Shown here in pieces: positions 1-11,071 of a stretch of DNA of 64,000 bases; the stretch's first letter is position 1, and the number at the start of each line of letters is the position of its first letter. The position numbers were made by a program, and so were the translations under genes. The DNA is from Alnus glutinosa (lineage: Eukaryota > Streptophyta > Magnoliopsida > Fagales > Betulaceae): assembly GCF_958979055.1 (NCBI RefSeq), contig NC_084886.1, positions 48,129,654 to 48,193,653 on the forward strand, in the 5' to 3' direction. The notes beneath the pieces were generated by a model. The model made no database searches and had not been told where the DNA came from. It worked only from the letters and a program-made list of their open reading frames with translations.

Positions 1-3000
1 GCAGAGGTCCAAGCCGAACCAAACCTTACCCAACTCTACTAGGAATCTACTCCATCCCCACCCATCACAACCTTCAGGAATGTAAATAATCCCTCTCAGA
101 CCACCCAAAGCATAGGCTGCCACTTCAAGGAATCTTCCAGCTACGTTAGCACCTCGCCTAACGATGATAACCTTGGACCCCTCCCTGAAGGACCTAACAA
201 AATCCTTCCCTGAAAGATCTAGGGAAGTTCGTCTTAACGCTGCTATGATGAAGTTCTCAGACTTTATTTTTGAGCAGGGCCGCATGGATTTCCCTCTTGT
301 AGGAGGGACTTTTACGTGGTCCAATAATCAAGAGAATCCCTCTTGGTCTCGTCTTGATAGATTTCTTGTTCCTCTAGACTGGGAGGTCAAGTTTCCAGGT
401 TCTATACAGAAAAGGCTTCCTAGATTGTGTTCTGATCATTTTCCTATTCTTCTTGATTGTGGTGGCATTCATTGGGGTCCAGACCGTTCAAGTTTGAGAA
501 TATGTGGTTAAAGGCTGAAGGGTTTGTGGATAGGGTCCGGCTTTGGTGGGCGTCTTATCGCTTTCAAGGCTCTCCTAGCTTCATCTTCTCTCAAAAGCTT
601 AAGGCTTTAAAGGTTGATCTCAAGAGATGGAACGAACAGGAGTTTGGTAATGTGGAGTTTCGCAAAAAAATGCACATGGAAGAATTATGTACTCTTGATA
701 GGTTGGAGGAACAACATGGTTTATCTCCCGAAGAAAAGGTGAGGAAATGTGTGGTCATCAGAGATCTGGAGAATTCTATTTTACAGGAAGAGATTAGCTG
801 GAAACAGAAGTCTAGGGTTCTTTGGCTTAAAGAGGGTGATAAATGCACTAAATTTTTTCATCAAATAGCCAACTCAAATAGGAGGTCTAACTCCATAGAG
901 TCGCTCTCTGTCAATGACTCTATTTCTTCCGACCAGCAGGTCATCAGGGATCATGTTGTTCAATTCTATGAGTCTCTTTTTGCAGAACCTCTCCCATGGA
1001 GGCCTAGGTTAGATAACCTTGCTTTCGACACTCTGGATGCAGCTGAGGCCTCTTCCTTAGAACTTCCTTTCGAGGAAATGGAGGTCTTAAAGGTGGTGAA
1101 ATGCATGAATTGAGACAAGGCACCAAGTCCTGATGGGTTCTCTCTTGCGTTTTTCCAAGACTGCTGGGATGTGATCAAGACAGATCTCATGGGGGTATTC
1201 TGGGACTTTCACTCTCATAGCAAGTTTGTCAAAAGCATTAATGCCACTTTTATTGCCTTAATTCCGAAGAAGTCTGGGGCTGTGGATCTTAAGGATTTTC
1301 GTCCTATCAATCTTGTAAGTGGTGTTTACAAGATCATTGCAAAAGTCCTTGCAAATAGACTTAAAAAGGTTGTGGAGAGGATTATCTCGTCCCCTCAAAA
1401 TGCTTTTGTGAAAGGTAGGCAAATTCTTGATTCAGTTCTTATAGCTAATAAGTGCTTGAATAGTCGCATCAAATCCGGTGAACCAGGGTTACTTTGCAAG
1501 CTGGATATTGAGAAGGCCTATGATCATGTCAACTGGGATTTCTTATTGTATATGTTGAGAAGATGTGGCTTTGGGGAGAGATGGTGTTCCTGCATAGCGC
1601 ATTGTATTTCTACGGTGCGGTTCTCTGTTTTGGTGAATGGCACCCCAACTGGTTTTTTCAGCAGCTCTCGTGGCCTTAGACAGGGTGATCCTCTGTCACC
1701 TCTCTTGTTTGTTATTGTGATGGAGGCTCTTAGTAAGTTGTTCTCTGCTACTGTCCAAAGGGGCTTCCTATCAAGTTTTTCTGTGGGTTCTGGCAGTAGT
1801 GAAGTGATTAACATTTCTCATCTATTGTTCGCAAACGATACTTTAGTCTTTTGCGGGGCTAATTCTGATCATCTTCATTATCTACGTTTGTTACTTCTGT
1901 CCTTTGAAGCTATTTCAGGTTTAAAAATTAATTTGGCTAAGTCTGTTATGGTTCCTGTGGGTTATGTGGATAATATGGGCGATTTGGCTGGCATCTTGGG
2001 CTGTGGAGTTTCCTTTCTTCCTATAAAGTACCTTGGTCTTCCGTTGGGGGCCCCTTTTAAGGCTAAGTCCTGTTGGGATGAGGTAGTAGGTAAGATTGAG
2101 AGGCGGTTGGCTAGCTGGAAGCGGTTGTATCTGTAGAAGGGTGGTAGGGTTACTCTTATAAAGAGTACTCTCTCCAATCTTCCTACGTACTTCCTCTCCC
2201 TTTTCCCTATTCCCTCCAGTGTCGCTAGTCGTATAGAGAAGTTGCATCGAGATTTCTTGTGGGGTGGCATAAGCGAAGAATTCAAATATCACTTGGTTAG
2301 TTGGTCCAAGGTTTGTTCTTCTATCTTTGAAGGTGGTTTGGGCATCCAGAACTTGAGGATTTTCAATAAGGCGCTCTTAAGGAAGTGGTTGTGGCGTTAT
2401 GCTTATGAGAGAGAGGCTTTGTGGAAATCTGTTGTGGATGCAAAGTATGGTTCTACTGGGGCTGGTTGGTGTTCCTTAGACTCCCCTGGGTCTCACGGAG
2501 TGGGGATTTGGAAGAACATTAGGAAAGGGTGGAGCTTGTTTTGTAGCTACACCAGACTTTTCTTGGGAAATGGGTCCAGGATCCATTTTTGGGATGATGT
2601 GTGGTGTGTGGAGATGTCCCTCAAGGAAGCTTTTCCAGTTTTGTATGACATAGCTTGTGTCAAGGATGCTCTAGTGGCAGACCACTTGGTAGTGGTTAGC
2701 GGGTCCTATCAGTGGGACGTCAGATTTTTTCGAGCGGTCCACGACTGGGAGGTGGACGTCATGGCTTCCTTCTTCTCTTTACTGTACTCCTCCAGAGTTG
2801 TTCATGATGGGGGAGACCGGCTCTGGTGGTCTCTTTCTCACAAAGGGTCTTTTGATGTTAGTTCTTTCTATAAGGCTTTTGCTTGCAAAGATGCTATCTT
2901 TTTTCCCTGGAGAAGCATTTGGCGGACCAAGGCTCCTTTGAAAGTGGCCTTCTTCGCTTGGACGGCAGCGCTAGGGAAAATCCTTACCTTGGACAATCTC

Positions 3001-3497
3001 AGAAAGAAGCATGTCATTGTGATTGATAGATGTTGCATGTACAAAATGAACGGGGAGACTGTGGATCACCTTCTTCTTCATTGTGAGGTTGCACGCGCTC
3101 TTTGGTATGCCATCCTTAGTCACTTCAGTTTGTCTTGGGTGATGCCTCTTCGGGTAATAGACTTATTCGCCTGCTGGTGGACGGGTGGACGCTCTCGGAG
3201 TGCGGTCGTGTGGAAAATGGTTCCTTGTTGCCTTATGTGGTGCTTGTGGAGGGAACGCAACGATAGACAGTTTGAGGACAAAGAAAGAACCATAGAGGAG
3301 CTCATTTCCTTTTTTCTTCATTCTTTGTACTCTTGGACAGCTGCGTATCTCGCACCTCTAGTGATTAGCTATAACGATTTCCTTGTATTGTTTTCTTCTT
3401 CTTCTTAATTGCCTTTCTTGTATACCCCATGTGTACTTGATTGCGCTTTGCATTTTTTAATAAAACCTCTCTTACTTATCAAAAGAAAAAGAAAAAG
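1..3497 (+). mobile_element. L1-type LINE, 5' part incomplete, degenerate
   Basis: A non-LTR retrotransposon on the plus strand. From about 215 the translation shows, in order, the C-terminal part of an AP-type endonuclease, a reverse transcriptase and a zf-RVT-like cysteine/histidine region, with no RNase H domain after it. The 3' end has an AATAAA-type signal near 3460, a TTACTTATCAAAA terminus typical of plant L1s, and an A-rich tail to about 3497. Bases 1-210 read as a mostly open, Pro/Ser/Thr-rich frame, possibly the linker before the endonuclease with most of the endonuclease deleted; that is inference. The 5' target duplication is outside the window or lost. The element sits antisense in an intron of the minus-strand YbaK-domain gene. 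Confidence 0.9.
164..3408 (+). pseudogene. LINE ORF2 remnant (endonuclease C-terminus, RT, zf-RVT)
   Basis: Endonuclease-like residues (GTFTWSN, RLDRFLV, CSDHFP) run from about 215 to 480, where a frameshift of about one base near 475-485 moves the reading frame. The remainder stays in one frame but has in-frame stops at 1111-1113 (TGA, before the KAPSPDGF motif of the RT) and 2134-2136 (TAG). RT landmarks are [18 protein letters not shown] and [10 protein letters not shown]. The catalytic box reads FAND instead of FADD (Asn codon at 1834-1836), so a metal-binding Asp is lost. The C-terminal part to 3408 has the WRTKAPLKVAFFAW and HLLLHC signatures of zf-RVT. The frameshift, two stops and active-site change mean this copy cannot make an active protein. 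Confidence 0.88.
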
Positions 3498-3765
3498 GAG
3501 ACCTTATGGCATACAGAAACACTTATATTTTTTATATTTTAAAAGATATAACAAGAATGTGCTTCACCAGTAGGAAGTATTTGCACAGAAATTGCCAAAT
3601 TGGAACCAAATGCAGGGAAAAAAGAGACAGCTCCAGTTCCATGGCAAACAAAAAAAAAATTAAAAAAAAAATGAAAAGGGAAGCAGCTGGATTAGCACAT
3701 GGTTTTACTATAGGCACAAACCAGGGGCAGAGAAGCACAAACTGAACTTATACGCATATACCAAC

Positions 3766-5132
3766 CTGAAGTACTTTTCCCAATGCTTCTTCAGGAGCCA
3801 TTCTCAAACCTGCTTTTCCCAAACCAAGCCTTTGAGATAGAACTGCTCAGTTTTGAAGTCACAAGTAACTCCATTAATATCCAGGACTATATAAGAAATA
3901 AATGAGCAAAAACAATTCAATTGACAGTGCAAGTATTGCAAAAAGTCTCTGCGATAGCTACATGCCTATATGCAATAAGACGCTTGAGATTGAGAAAATA
4001 TATACAGTGATATATACCTTTTAGATCGACTTTAGTGTCTGCCAGAGCAGAAACAATATAGAATCTATTTTTCTTGTCCTGCATATACAAACAAGTCCAG
4101 GTGTTGGGCCGCAGAATATGTCGAGAGAAAAAAGCCCGAACTATGCATAAGAAGGTGTACCAAGTCTTAAAATTCCATACCTTCAAGAATAAATTTTTAC
4201 TCAGTCCACCCTCACCGTTTCCTACATATTTTGCCTACACAGGAAAAGAAATAATCTTGCTTTCAAGTACATCTGTACGTAGAGGAAGATATACAACCCA
4301 GTTTTCTTTTACCTGAGCTTCAACCGTCAAAACAACAGGATGTTCATACTGGGAAAATTCAATTTGAAGCTCCTAATGAAGACCAAATATATCAGTTACT
4401 TACAGGAAAACAAACGAAATGCCGCAAATTCAATCATTGAAATGTAAAACCAAAGCAGCTAAAAGAATATATATGATCCAGATCTCTTTTTTATTTTCTT
4501 TCTTTATAGGTAAATATTACTCACCCACATAGGGGATTGAACCAGTGACCAACCCTCCAACCCTTTTACCAATTGAAAAAAAGAGATACCATTTCGCCCA
4601 AACACCATTGACATAATCCCGAATCGCATTTCACAAATTTTAGATCATGTTACAATAAAAAAATGGAACTAAATCCTAGGTCCTAAACAATAAGGAATAA
4701 CCAGTAACAGTTCCAATAGGAAAATAAATAACCAAGTGAACTGGGTATTCAACTAAATACACATTATACTAAAGTCCAACACCATACTAACAGAAGCATT
4801 CTTTCTATAATCCATGCATTAGAAAATTTACCCAGTCCATAGAACTCCAAACAATATCACCTTTCAATTAACAAACCAAAGCAAAAATATATAAAGTCCA
4901 ATTCTATTACAAGCAGAGGTTGCTTATTTTCAAATCGAATCATGAACATAAAACAGCTTAATAATGATTGATCACTGCCAATTGAGCATGGAAATTGGAT
5001 TCTGATGCAAAAATGAAGAACACCCAGATAAAATTGAACATGAAAAAAGTGAACTCCAGCAAGAACAACCAAATGGGGAACTGGGAAACGAACCTGTAAG
5101 CGCGCTAGCAACTGGTTCTTGGAATAACCCAT
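3766..5132 (-). CDS. PRORSD1: YbaK/ProX-type aminoacyl-tRNA editing-domain protein (PRORSD1-like), 3' part missing
   Basis: Five exons can be read on the minus strand: 5132-5094 (MGYSKNQLLARLQ), 4372-4313 (ELQIEFSQYEHPVVLTVEAQ), 4234-4181 (AKYVGNGEGGLSKNLFLK), 4078-4018 (DKKNRFYIVSALADTKVDLK plus one base) and 3842-3766 (VLSQRLGLGKAGLR, then MAPEEALGKVLQ). All junctions are GT-AG and the phases fit, giving about 97 residues. The family (prolyl-tRNA synthetase associated domain, related to YbaK/ProX trans-editing deacylases) is usually about 170-180 aa. The exons for the following region (in relatives a V-P-L-G stretch leading to the C-terminus) are absent. The LINE at 1-3497 lies just beyond exon 5 in antisense, so the last exons are either left of the window or lost. 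The likely role is hydrolysis of mischarged prolyl-tRNA, inferred from the family. Confidence 0.85.
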
Positions 5133-5600
5133 GATTTGGTTTCGCTCCCTGTGCCAAACTTGCGAGAACAGAGGCACTGGAATGGCGAATCTCTAGGTTA
5201 GATGAAAAAACAAGCGAGACGCAAACTCGTGGTATTGGCTACTAATACGACGCCGTCGCATTTCGAAATGAATAATGTTATGTGCTGTCAATTTTTATTT
5301 TTTTTTCCCTCTAATTAAATAAGAAAAAGATTTATAAAAGAGAATCATAAATGAGGAGAAAATGAACGATCCTAAAATAGAACCTAAATAATGGACCTAA
5401 AAAAAATTAAAATAATATAGAAATACAAATAAATAGTATAAAATAGGTCAAACAAGTAACATGCCCTCTCAAGAGGCTGCACAGAAGTTAAAAAAGCACA
5501 TATTAGTGCGAACTTATTTAAACCCCCACATAAAAATAACGATGACTACCGAAAGGTGACTACAACAATAATTGATTAGTATAGTTTTGATGGTATTAAT

Positions 5601-5903
5601 GGGTATGTTTGACAAACAACATACCATTGCACGATAGTGCTATGCACCATTTTCATTATTTTTTTTTTGTCACTTTTTTACATTTTCCAATAACAGTCCA
5701 CATTAAAACATTTTCACTTTTTTCATTTTCTATATCACATCAATAATTTTTTATTATTATTCAAATAAAAAAATTCACTCCAATATAAAACTTTTTCATT
5801 TTTCTATATAAATTCTTTTTACTTTATATCACATCACCACTTTTTACTATTTTCAAAGTTAACAACCCACTTTGTTCTGGACAAGCATTTGCCAAACAAC
5901 GTC
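5601..5903. mobile_element. Candidate MITE with TGTTTGRCAAA ends
   Basis: The left end begins GGGTATGTTTGACAAAC and the right end reads GCATTTGCCAAACAACGTC, an imperfect inverted repeat. AAT occurs immediately outside both ends. The interior is very AT-rich and non-coding. Superfamily uncertain. Confidence 0.45.
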
Positions 5904-7594
5904 AATAATGTATCGAAGTTATCTTAATATTATTTCTATTATTAAAAAAAAAAAAAAAGAGTAAATAGATGGCCTGTTAAATCATATATTATTCCTGTAT
6001 AGCTGTGTGAATAACATCGAATATCAAAATATATATATATATATATATATAGATTAATCTTAAATTCCCATGTTTTCATATAGATTCCTCCATGAAGTCG
6101 ATATATGATCTAATGTGTCGTATAAATTTTTTATTTTTTAACATGTTCATATAAGAGGAGAGAGAGGGGATTCAAACAAGTGACCTCCATTTCATGAAGC
6201 GTAGTCTCCAACCGATTAAGTTTAAAAGGTTATATTACGTGATTTGTTGATTTGATTACCCTCAAATCTGATTATAATCAAATCAATTACGGTTTAATTG
6301 ATTATAGGAGATAACAACAATTACAATAAATCTCTAAAATTAAATTCCCTAATATATAAAGAATATATTCTCTAATACTTTGAGCCCTTAAAATAAGGGA
6401 TTCGGCTTCGGTGCTGTCGGTCAAATTTTCTTTTTTAGAAGTCAAACTTAATTTTTAAGCTTAATATATATATATATAAAATTTAATTAAAGAAAATTGA
6501 AAACCACGGGGCAGGGCTCTCCTTGTCTATACATGCGTTCGTCCTTGAGTACATGTGCACAAAAATTGTGTATCACATCAATAACATTGAAATGATTTTT
6601 CATTTTATTTTTCCACGAAAGCCGACAACCAAGTTCCATACCTTTGAATTTGCTGTTCAAATCATGATTTTTCCGACCTTTGAATCTAGCTTCTTCTTTT
6701 TTTTTTTGTTCCTTTCTTTTTTATTTAATTTTTTTATAGTAAATATATGAAAAAGAACTATAGACTGCAAAAAAAATAAATTGAAATTACAACAAATTAA
6801 GGCGGGGTAACCCAACAAAAAATATCTAATCCCACATTTTTATTTATTTATTTATTTTTGTCGGCATTCACCCTATAAAACAAAAGTGTTTCTTTTAATA
6901 TATTTGGTTTTTATTGAAATATACCAAATGATTAATTAATTTCCAATCTTGATAAACTTGTGTCTTAATAAGGCCAAGCCCGAATCATTAAACTCATGGC
7001 CTATGTTGGATCTGATTTCTATATATAATTAAGGTATGTTTGTTTATCATTATAATTGTTGGAAAAATGAAGGGTAGGCACATGAGCATCTAGCAACGTC
7101 TATTCACCCAACACAAGGAAATTAGGAAAACAACCATTACCTTCTTTTCTGTATTTTTGTCGCAACTTATATATATATATATAAGGAATGACTTTGTACA
7201 CTATATTTTAGAGTAATGTTGCTCTTTACATCTATTTATTATATTTATTTTTAAAGTGATGTGTTTGAAGTGAATTTATTTTTATTTTTTTAAATGATTG
7301 ACATAAAAAAAAAAAAAAAAAAATTTAAAACATGTAACGAATAGTATTACAAAAGATGTAATACAAAGAATAGTCTATAAAAGAAAAAAATAATAATAAT
7401 AGCGATAATAATGTTTAGTGTAAGAATGCATTTGGCTGTGTGATTTGGTCAAATGCGTGTTTTTAAACAAAAATGCTAAAAATGTCTCATTTGAGAATAC
7501 ATTTGAAAAAAATAGAAGTTTGAAAACATTTTCAAGCCATCGACAATGGGGCATGTTTTTAAAAGATTAATACTATAAATTATATTTTTATTCT

Positions 7595-7720
7595 GTAATT
7601 ATCATACAATGCTGACGTGATAGTTCTAACTAATCTTTAGATCAGTCTTTATTAATAATAATAAAAAAAAATTAAAGTATAACATTTGGTTGGAACTATC
7701 ATATCAACATTGTAAGTAGG
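7595..7720. mobile_element. Short palindromic MITE (family also at 44240)
   Basis: Arms CATACAATGCTGACGTGATAG (7605) and its imperfect complement CTATCATATCAACATTGTA (7698) enclose an AT-rich loop. A related sequence with the same arms, including the TCACGTCAGCATT motif, lies at 44240-44358. Confidence 0.5.
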
Positions 7721-9840
7721 GGCGTAATTATGATTTTTTGCATGAGGGATCTGAGCCTACATAAATAAATAAATACATAGATACAAAAATGAGTATAATT
7801 GAAAGCCAAATCATCTAGCCATATATCCAGAAGGTGAAAAAGTCATCATTGACGAGGTCATGGTATAGAAAATAATATTTTTATAAGGATTAAAAGAATT
7901 CGGGGTTGCCAAAGACCCTTCCCCTAATCATTAAGATAAGAGGATAATTGTGAGATAAAAATATCGTATTTAACTTTTCTCTTTTTAAAAACGCATGATT
8001 TTAAAGACTGAACCTTAATTTTGTTAAACGCTTAATTGCGTGTACAAATGCAACATAACATGGTTAAGACCATTGCATTATCCATGAAGAAAATGCGAAA
8101 AATGTCAACAGCATTAGAGCAATAATTGTGTAGAAAATGTGAAATGTTGGATAGATTGATGCTTTGATATCACATGTAGTGTCTTCAACCTGTGGATTTG
8201 TCATCATGTGCCGAAATTTGGTAACATGTTCTTCGTGGGACATAATCCGATGTAGTCCCAACAGTAGCATGTTTTAGGGACCAAGATGGTGTCCTTTGGT
8301 TTCTGCTTTCCAAATTTCCAATCAAAGGGGGGTCCTCAGTCTCCTTTACACACTTCCTGCTTCCAAAAGGAGTATGGCGTATAAAGGACACCTTGAAGAG
8401 ACCAAATACAATGTAGAGGAAGGAAGCAAAGGAGGATGGGACCCCATGCCCTCATCTACTGCAGAAGAGGACAGGTCATGTGCCATCTTGGGTTGAACCA
8501 ATGGTTCAGACACCTGACCAGGTTCAAAAATTTGCCTAGAAAGTGTCAAACTCATGAATCCTACCTTTGAATCCTATGCACATGTCATATCTAATGCAGA
8601 TGATATATCTGATCTTATAATTTTTGGATCAACTTGAATCTTAGAATAAATGATAAAAAAAACCAATCCACCAAATATCAAGTACTTGATTATAACTCTA
8701 TTCGTTAATGTGTTTTAAGAAAGTGTTTTTCGTTTGAAAAAGTGTCACGTAATATAAATATAAAAACTGTTTTCGTATTTTTATGATTGTTTTGTGGTTA
8801 GATTGTTCATTAATATTTTATTATTTTTGTTTTGAGAAGTAAAAATAAAAGACATAAAACAATCATTTTAATAAATGGAACCTCTTCTCAGAAAATTTCC
8901 CCTCCTTTCCTGAATTCCTGGGATAAATTAACCAGCTTAAAGATTCCTAGATCAAGATCATATTAGTGTATTAGCTTTTCCATCTTTTTCTGCAAAAAGA
9001 AGCAAGACTAGCTAGTCACTTTAATGTCCAACCACTCTGAACCGATTAGATATCATCACTTTGGCACTGCTTAATTATATATATTATGGTGTAAGTTCCA
9101 AATTCTCCTAGCCAAAAAAAAAAAAAAAGAAAAGAAAAAAAAAAGAGAGAAGAAAACAAAAACAAAAAATTCCAAAATCACAAGAACATGTTCCAGCATC
9201 TAGATTTTGAGACACCAGGGGAAAAAATAAAAAAAGAATCAAGATTTGGAGACTTGGAAGATATATATTACAACAATCCGTGACCCTTGAAGGCAGCTGG
9301 TGTGAACTCCACAACAAACACACTCCCAGATGGTTTCAAGTTTCCACATCCTCTGCAATCAATTTGTTCCCATTGAGATAAGCATTTCTGACATCTCTCT
9401 ATAAAATATATGGCCTCCCACACTCTCCAAAGAATGCCTAGAACTGTAATTTCTGCATACAATAGCTTATTTTATAATGATTAAAACTAAATTGAAGAGA
9501 AAGAAAGAAAGACCCAAAGCATATAACATGGGACAATTGATGGAATTAAACTTTCTCTCCCTATTATTTCATTACAATATAAACCATAAATAATATTGAT
9601 ATGACACACCTTGCTTGATTCATACATATTCTCAAATATATAAAAAACCACAGGGGAGAGTCCAAAAAATGTCTTATCTCCTCATGAAATTTTCTTCTCT
9701 CCTAAATCAAAATACACTAATAAACAAATTTATGGTTACTGTCAGTAATGTCTTCAAGCAATAAGAGAAGATCATCAACGAATGTGAATGGACAAAAGAA
9801 TGATATGGGTTGGCTTTCTTTGGTTTGGTCTTTAATTTCT

Positions 9841-10518
9841 TCAGCAGAAGCTCCACAGACGAATATCGACTTCTTCGTACAGATCATCAGCCACAGGTGG
9901 AGCAAACAAGGCACCATTAAGCATTTGATCAATGAATTTTGGCGATTGTAGGCCGCCGTCAAAGTTGTACCAGGATTCCATCATGGCCATTGGCTCATTC
10001 ATCAGTACTTGATCAAACGATGGCATTAGCGAGACATCATCGTCGAGGTGATCGGACGGTGAGGAGGACATGGATGGAGACGAGACGACTGATGAGGACG
10101 AAGAGGGAGGAGGAGGGGAGGATGGTGGGGGGGCAGTGGCATTGGCAATAAAGCTATTGGCAGCAGCCGCAGCCACTCTTTGGATGGACTTGGGTGACAT
10201 AACGATATCATGAGGAATATTGTGATAATCAGTACTGGAAGAAGTGATGGGGAAGTTTAGATTGGCTGAAGAGCCTTTTAGGCATAGAAGTGCGGCATCA
10301 TATGCTCTGGCTGCTGCCTCTGGTGTGGAATAAGAGCCTAACCATATTCTTGTTTTTTGATTTGGTGCCCTTATCTCAGATACCCATGAACCCCAGCTCC
10401 TCATTCTCACTCCCTTGTACTTCTTTTTGCTTCCTGATCCTGATGCTGATGCTGATGCTGATGTTGATGGCATTGGCTTTGATGGCTCTGGGTGAGTCTT
10501 TTGCTCTGTCTTCACCAT
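9841..10518 (-). CDS. ERF014: AP2/ERF transcription factor, ERF014-like (DREB-type)
   Basis: An intronless 225-aa protein starting [13 protein letters not shown] Ser/Ala-rich N-terminus (residues 17-30, encoded by a GAT/GCT-type trinucleotide tract) precedes one AP2 DNA-binding domain at about residues 34-90, with [18 protein letters not shown], the [16 protein letters not shown] helix region and ANLNFP at its end. The WVSEIRA stretch has Val at the DREB-type position 14. After the domain come [14 protein letters not shown], a Ser/Pro-rich tract, an acidic segment and a C-terminus ending [11 protein letters not shown]. The combined N-terminus, SPKSIQRV block and DIRLW tail match Arabidopsis ERF014 as I remember it. 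It is expected to be a nuclear GCC/DRE-box binding regulator. The start codon is the first ATG of the frame and lies about 160 bp downstream of a TATA box. The exact orthologue is inferred; family membership is certain. Confidence 0.93.
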   Translation of the reverse strand: MVKTEQKTHPEPSKPMPSTSASASASGSGSKKKYKGVRMRSWGSWVSEIRAPNQKTRIWLGSYSTPEAAARAYDAALLCLKGSSANLNFPITSSSTDYHNIPHDIVMSPKSIQRVAAAAANSFIANATAPPPSSPPPPSSSSSVVSSPSMSSSPSDHLDDDVSLMPSFDQVLMNEPMAMMESWYNFDGGLQSPKFIDQMLNGALFAPPVADDLYEEVDIRLWSFC

Positions 10519-10679
10519 TTGTTGAGAGGGAGCTCTGCAAAGATCAATACTTTGAATCTCTCTAGCTAGGTAGCTAGCTGATCGATCTTCTGTTTTCTCT
10601 GGATTTTCTTTTCTTTTCTTGTTGTGAGAGTGAAGAAAGCAATGACGTAGAGGGAGTGGATGTTGGGGAAAGCAGGCTG

Positions 10680-10689
10680 TTATTTATAG
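10680..10689 (-). promoter_or_regulatory. TATA box of the ERF014-like gene
   Basis: The minus strand reads CTATAAATAA about 160 bp upstream of the ATG at 10518. This spacing implies transcription starting near 10650 and a 5' leader of about 130 nt containing CT-rich stretches. Confidence 0.7.
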
Positions 10690-11010
10690 ATGAGGGTTTG
10701 AGTCTTAGGCAAGGAATTCACCTAGTCAAAGAACAGTAGGGTTCTCAACATATGGGCATCAAATGGGTGACAGATACTTTCCAGTGTATTACCCTGCCAT
10801 TAATTATTCTTTTTCTTTTTCTTTTTTTAGTTTAAAAATCAGTCCCTAAGTAAAAAATTAAAAAAAATTTATCAATAACTAGGTTTTCATCACTTAAAAA
10901 TTATATATGTGGATATCTAATAAATGTAGTTAGTCCTTCCACCGATCCTTCATCCAAGTTATGTCCAATCAACAACCATCACGTGTCTTATATGCCTCAT
11001 TAAAATTATT

Positions 11011-11071
<61 letters not shown>

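Larger units (their letters stand above)
5133..9840. other. AT-rich intergenic region with MITE relics
   Basis: The first ~150 bp are the promoter/5' leader side of the YbaK-domain gene. The remainder is strongly AT-rich with homopolymer runs and an (AT) repeat at about 6029-6051. MITE candidates lie at 5601-5903, 7210-7375 and 7595-7720. A motif shared with the MITEs at 32966 and 41800 occurs at 7980-8040. Short open frames at 8064-8555 overlap on both strands and match no family I know. A 3'-flank segment of the ERF gene occupies about 9100-9840. Confidence 0.6.

Noticed and set aside
8064..8555. Overlapping open frames on both strands near 8.1-8.5 kb
   Set aside because: Short, mutually overlapping, no family resemblance and no splice or start context; treated as chance.
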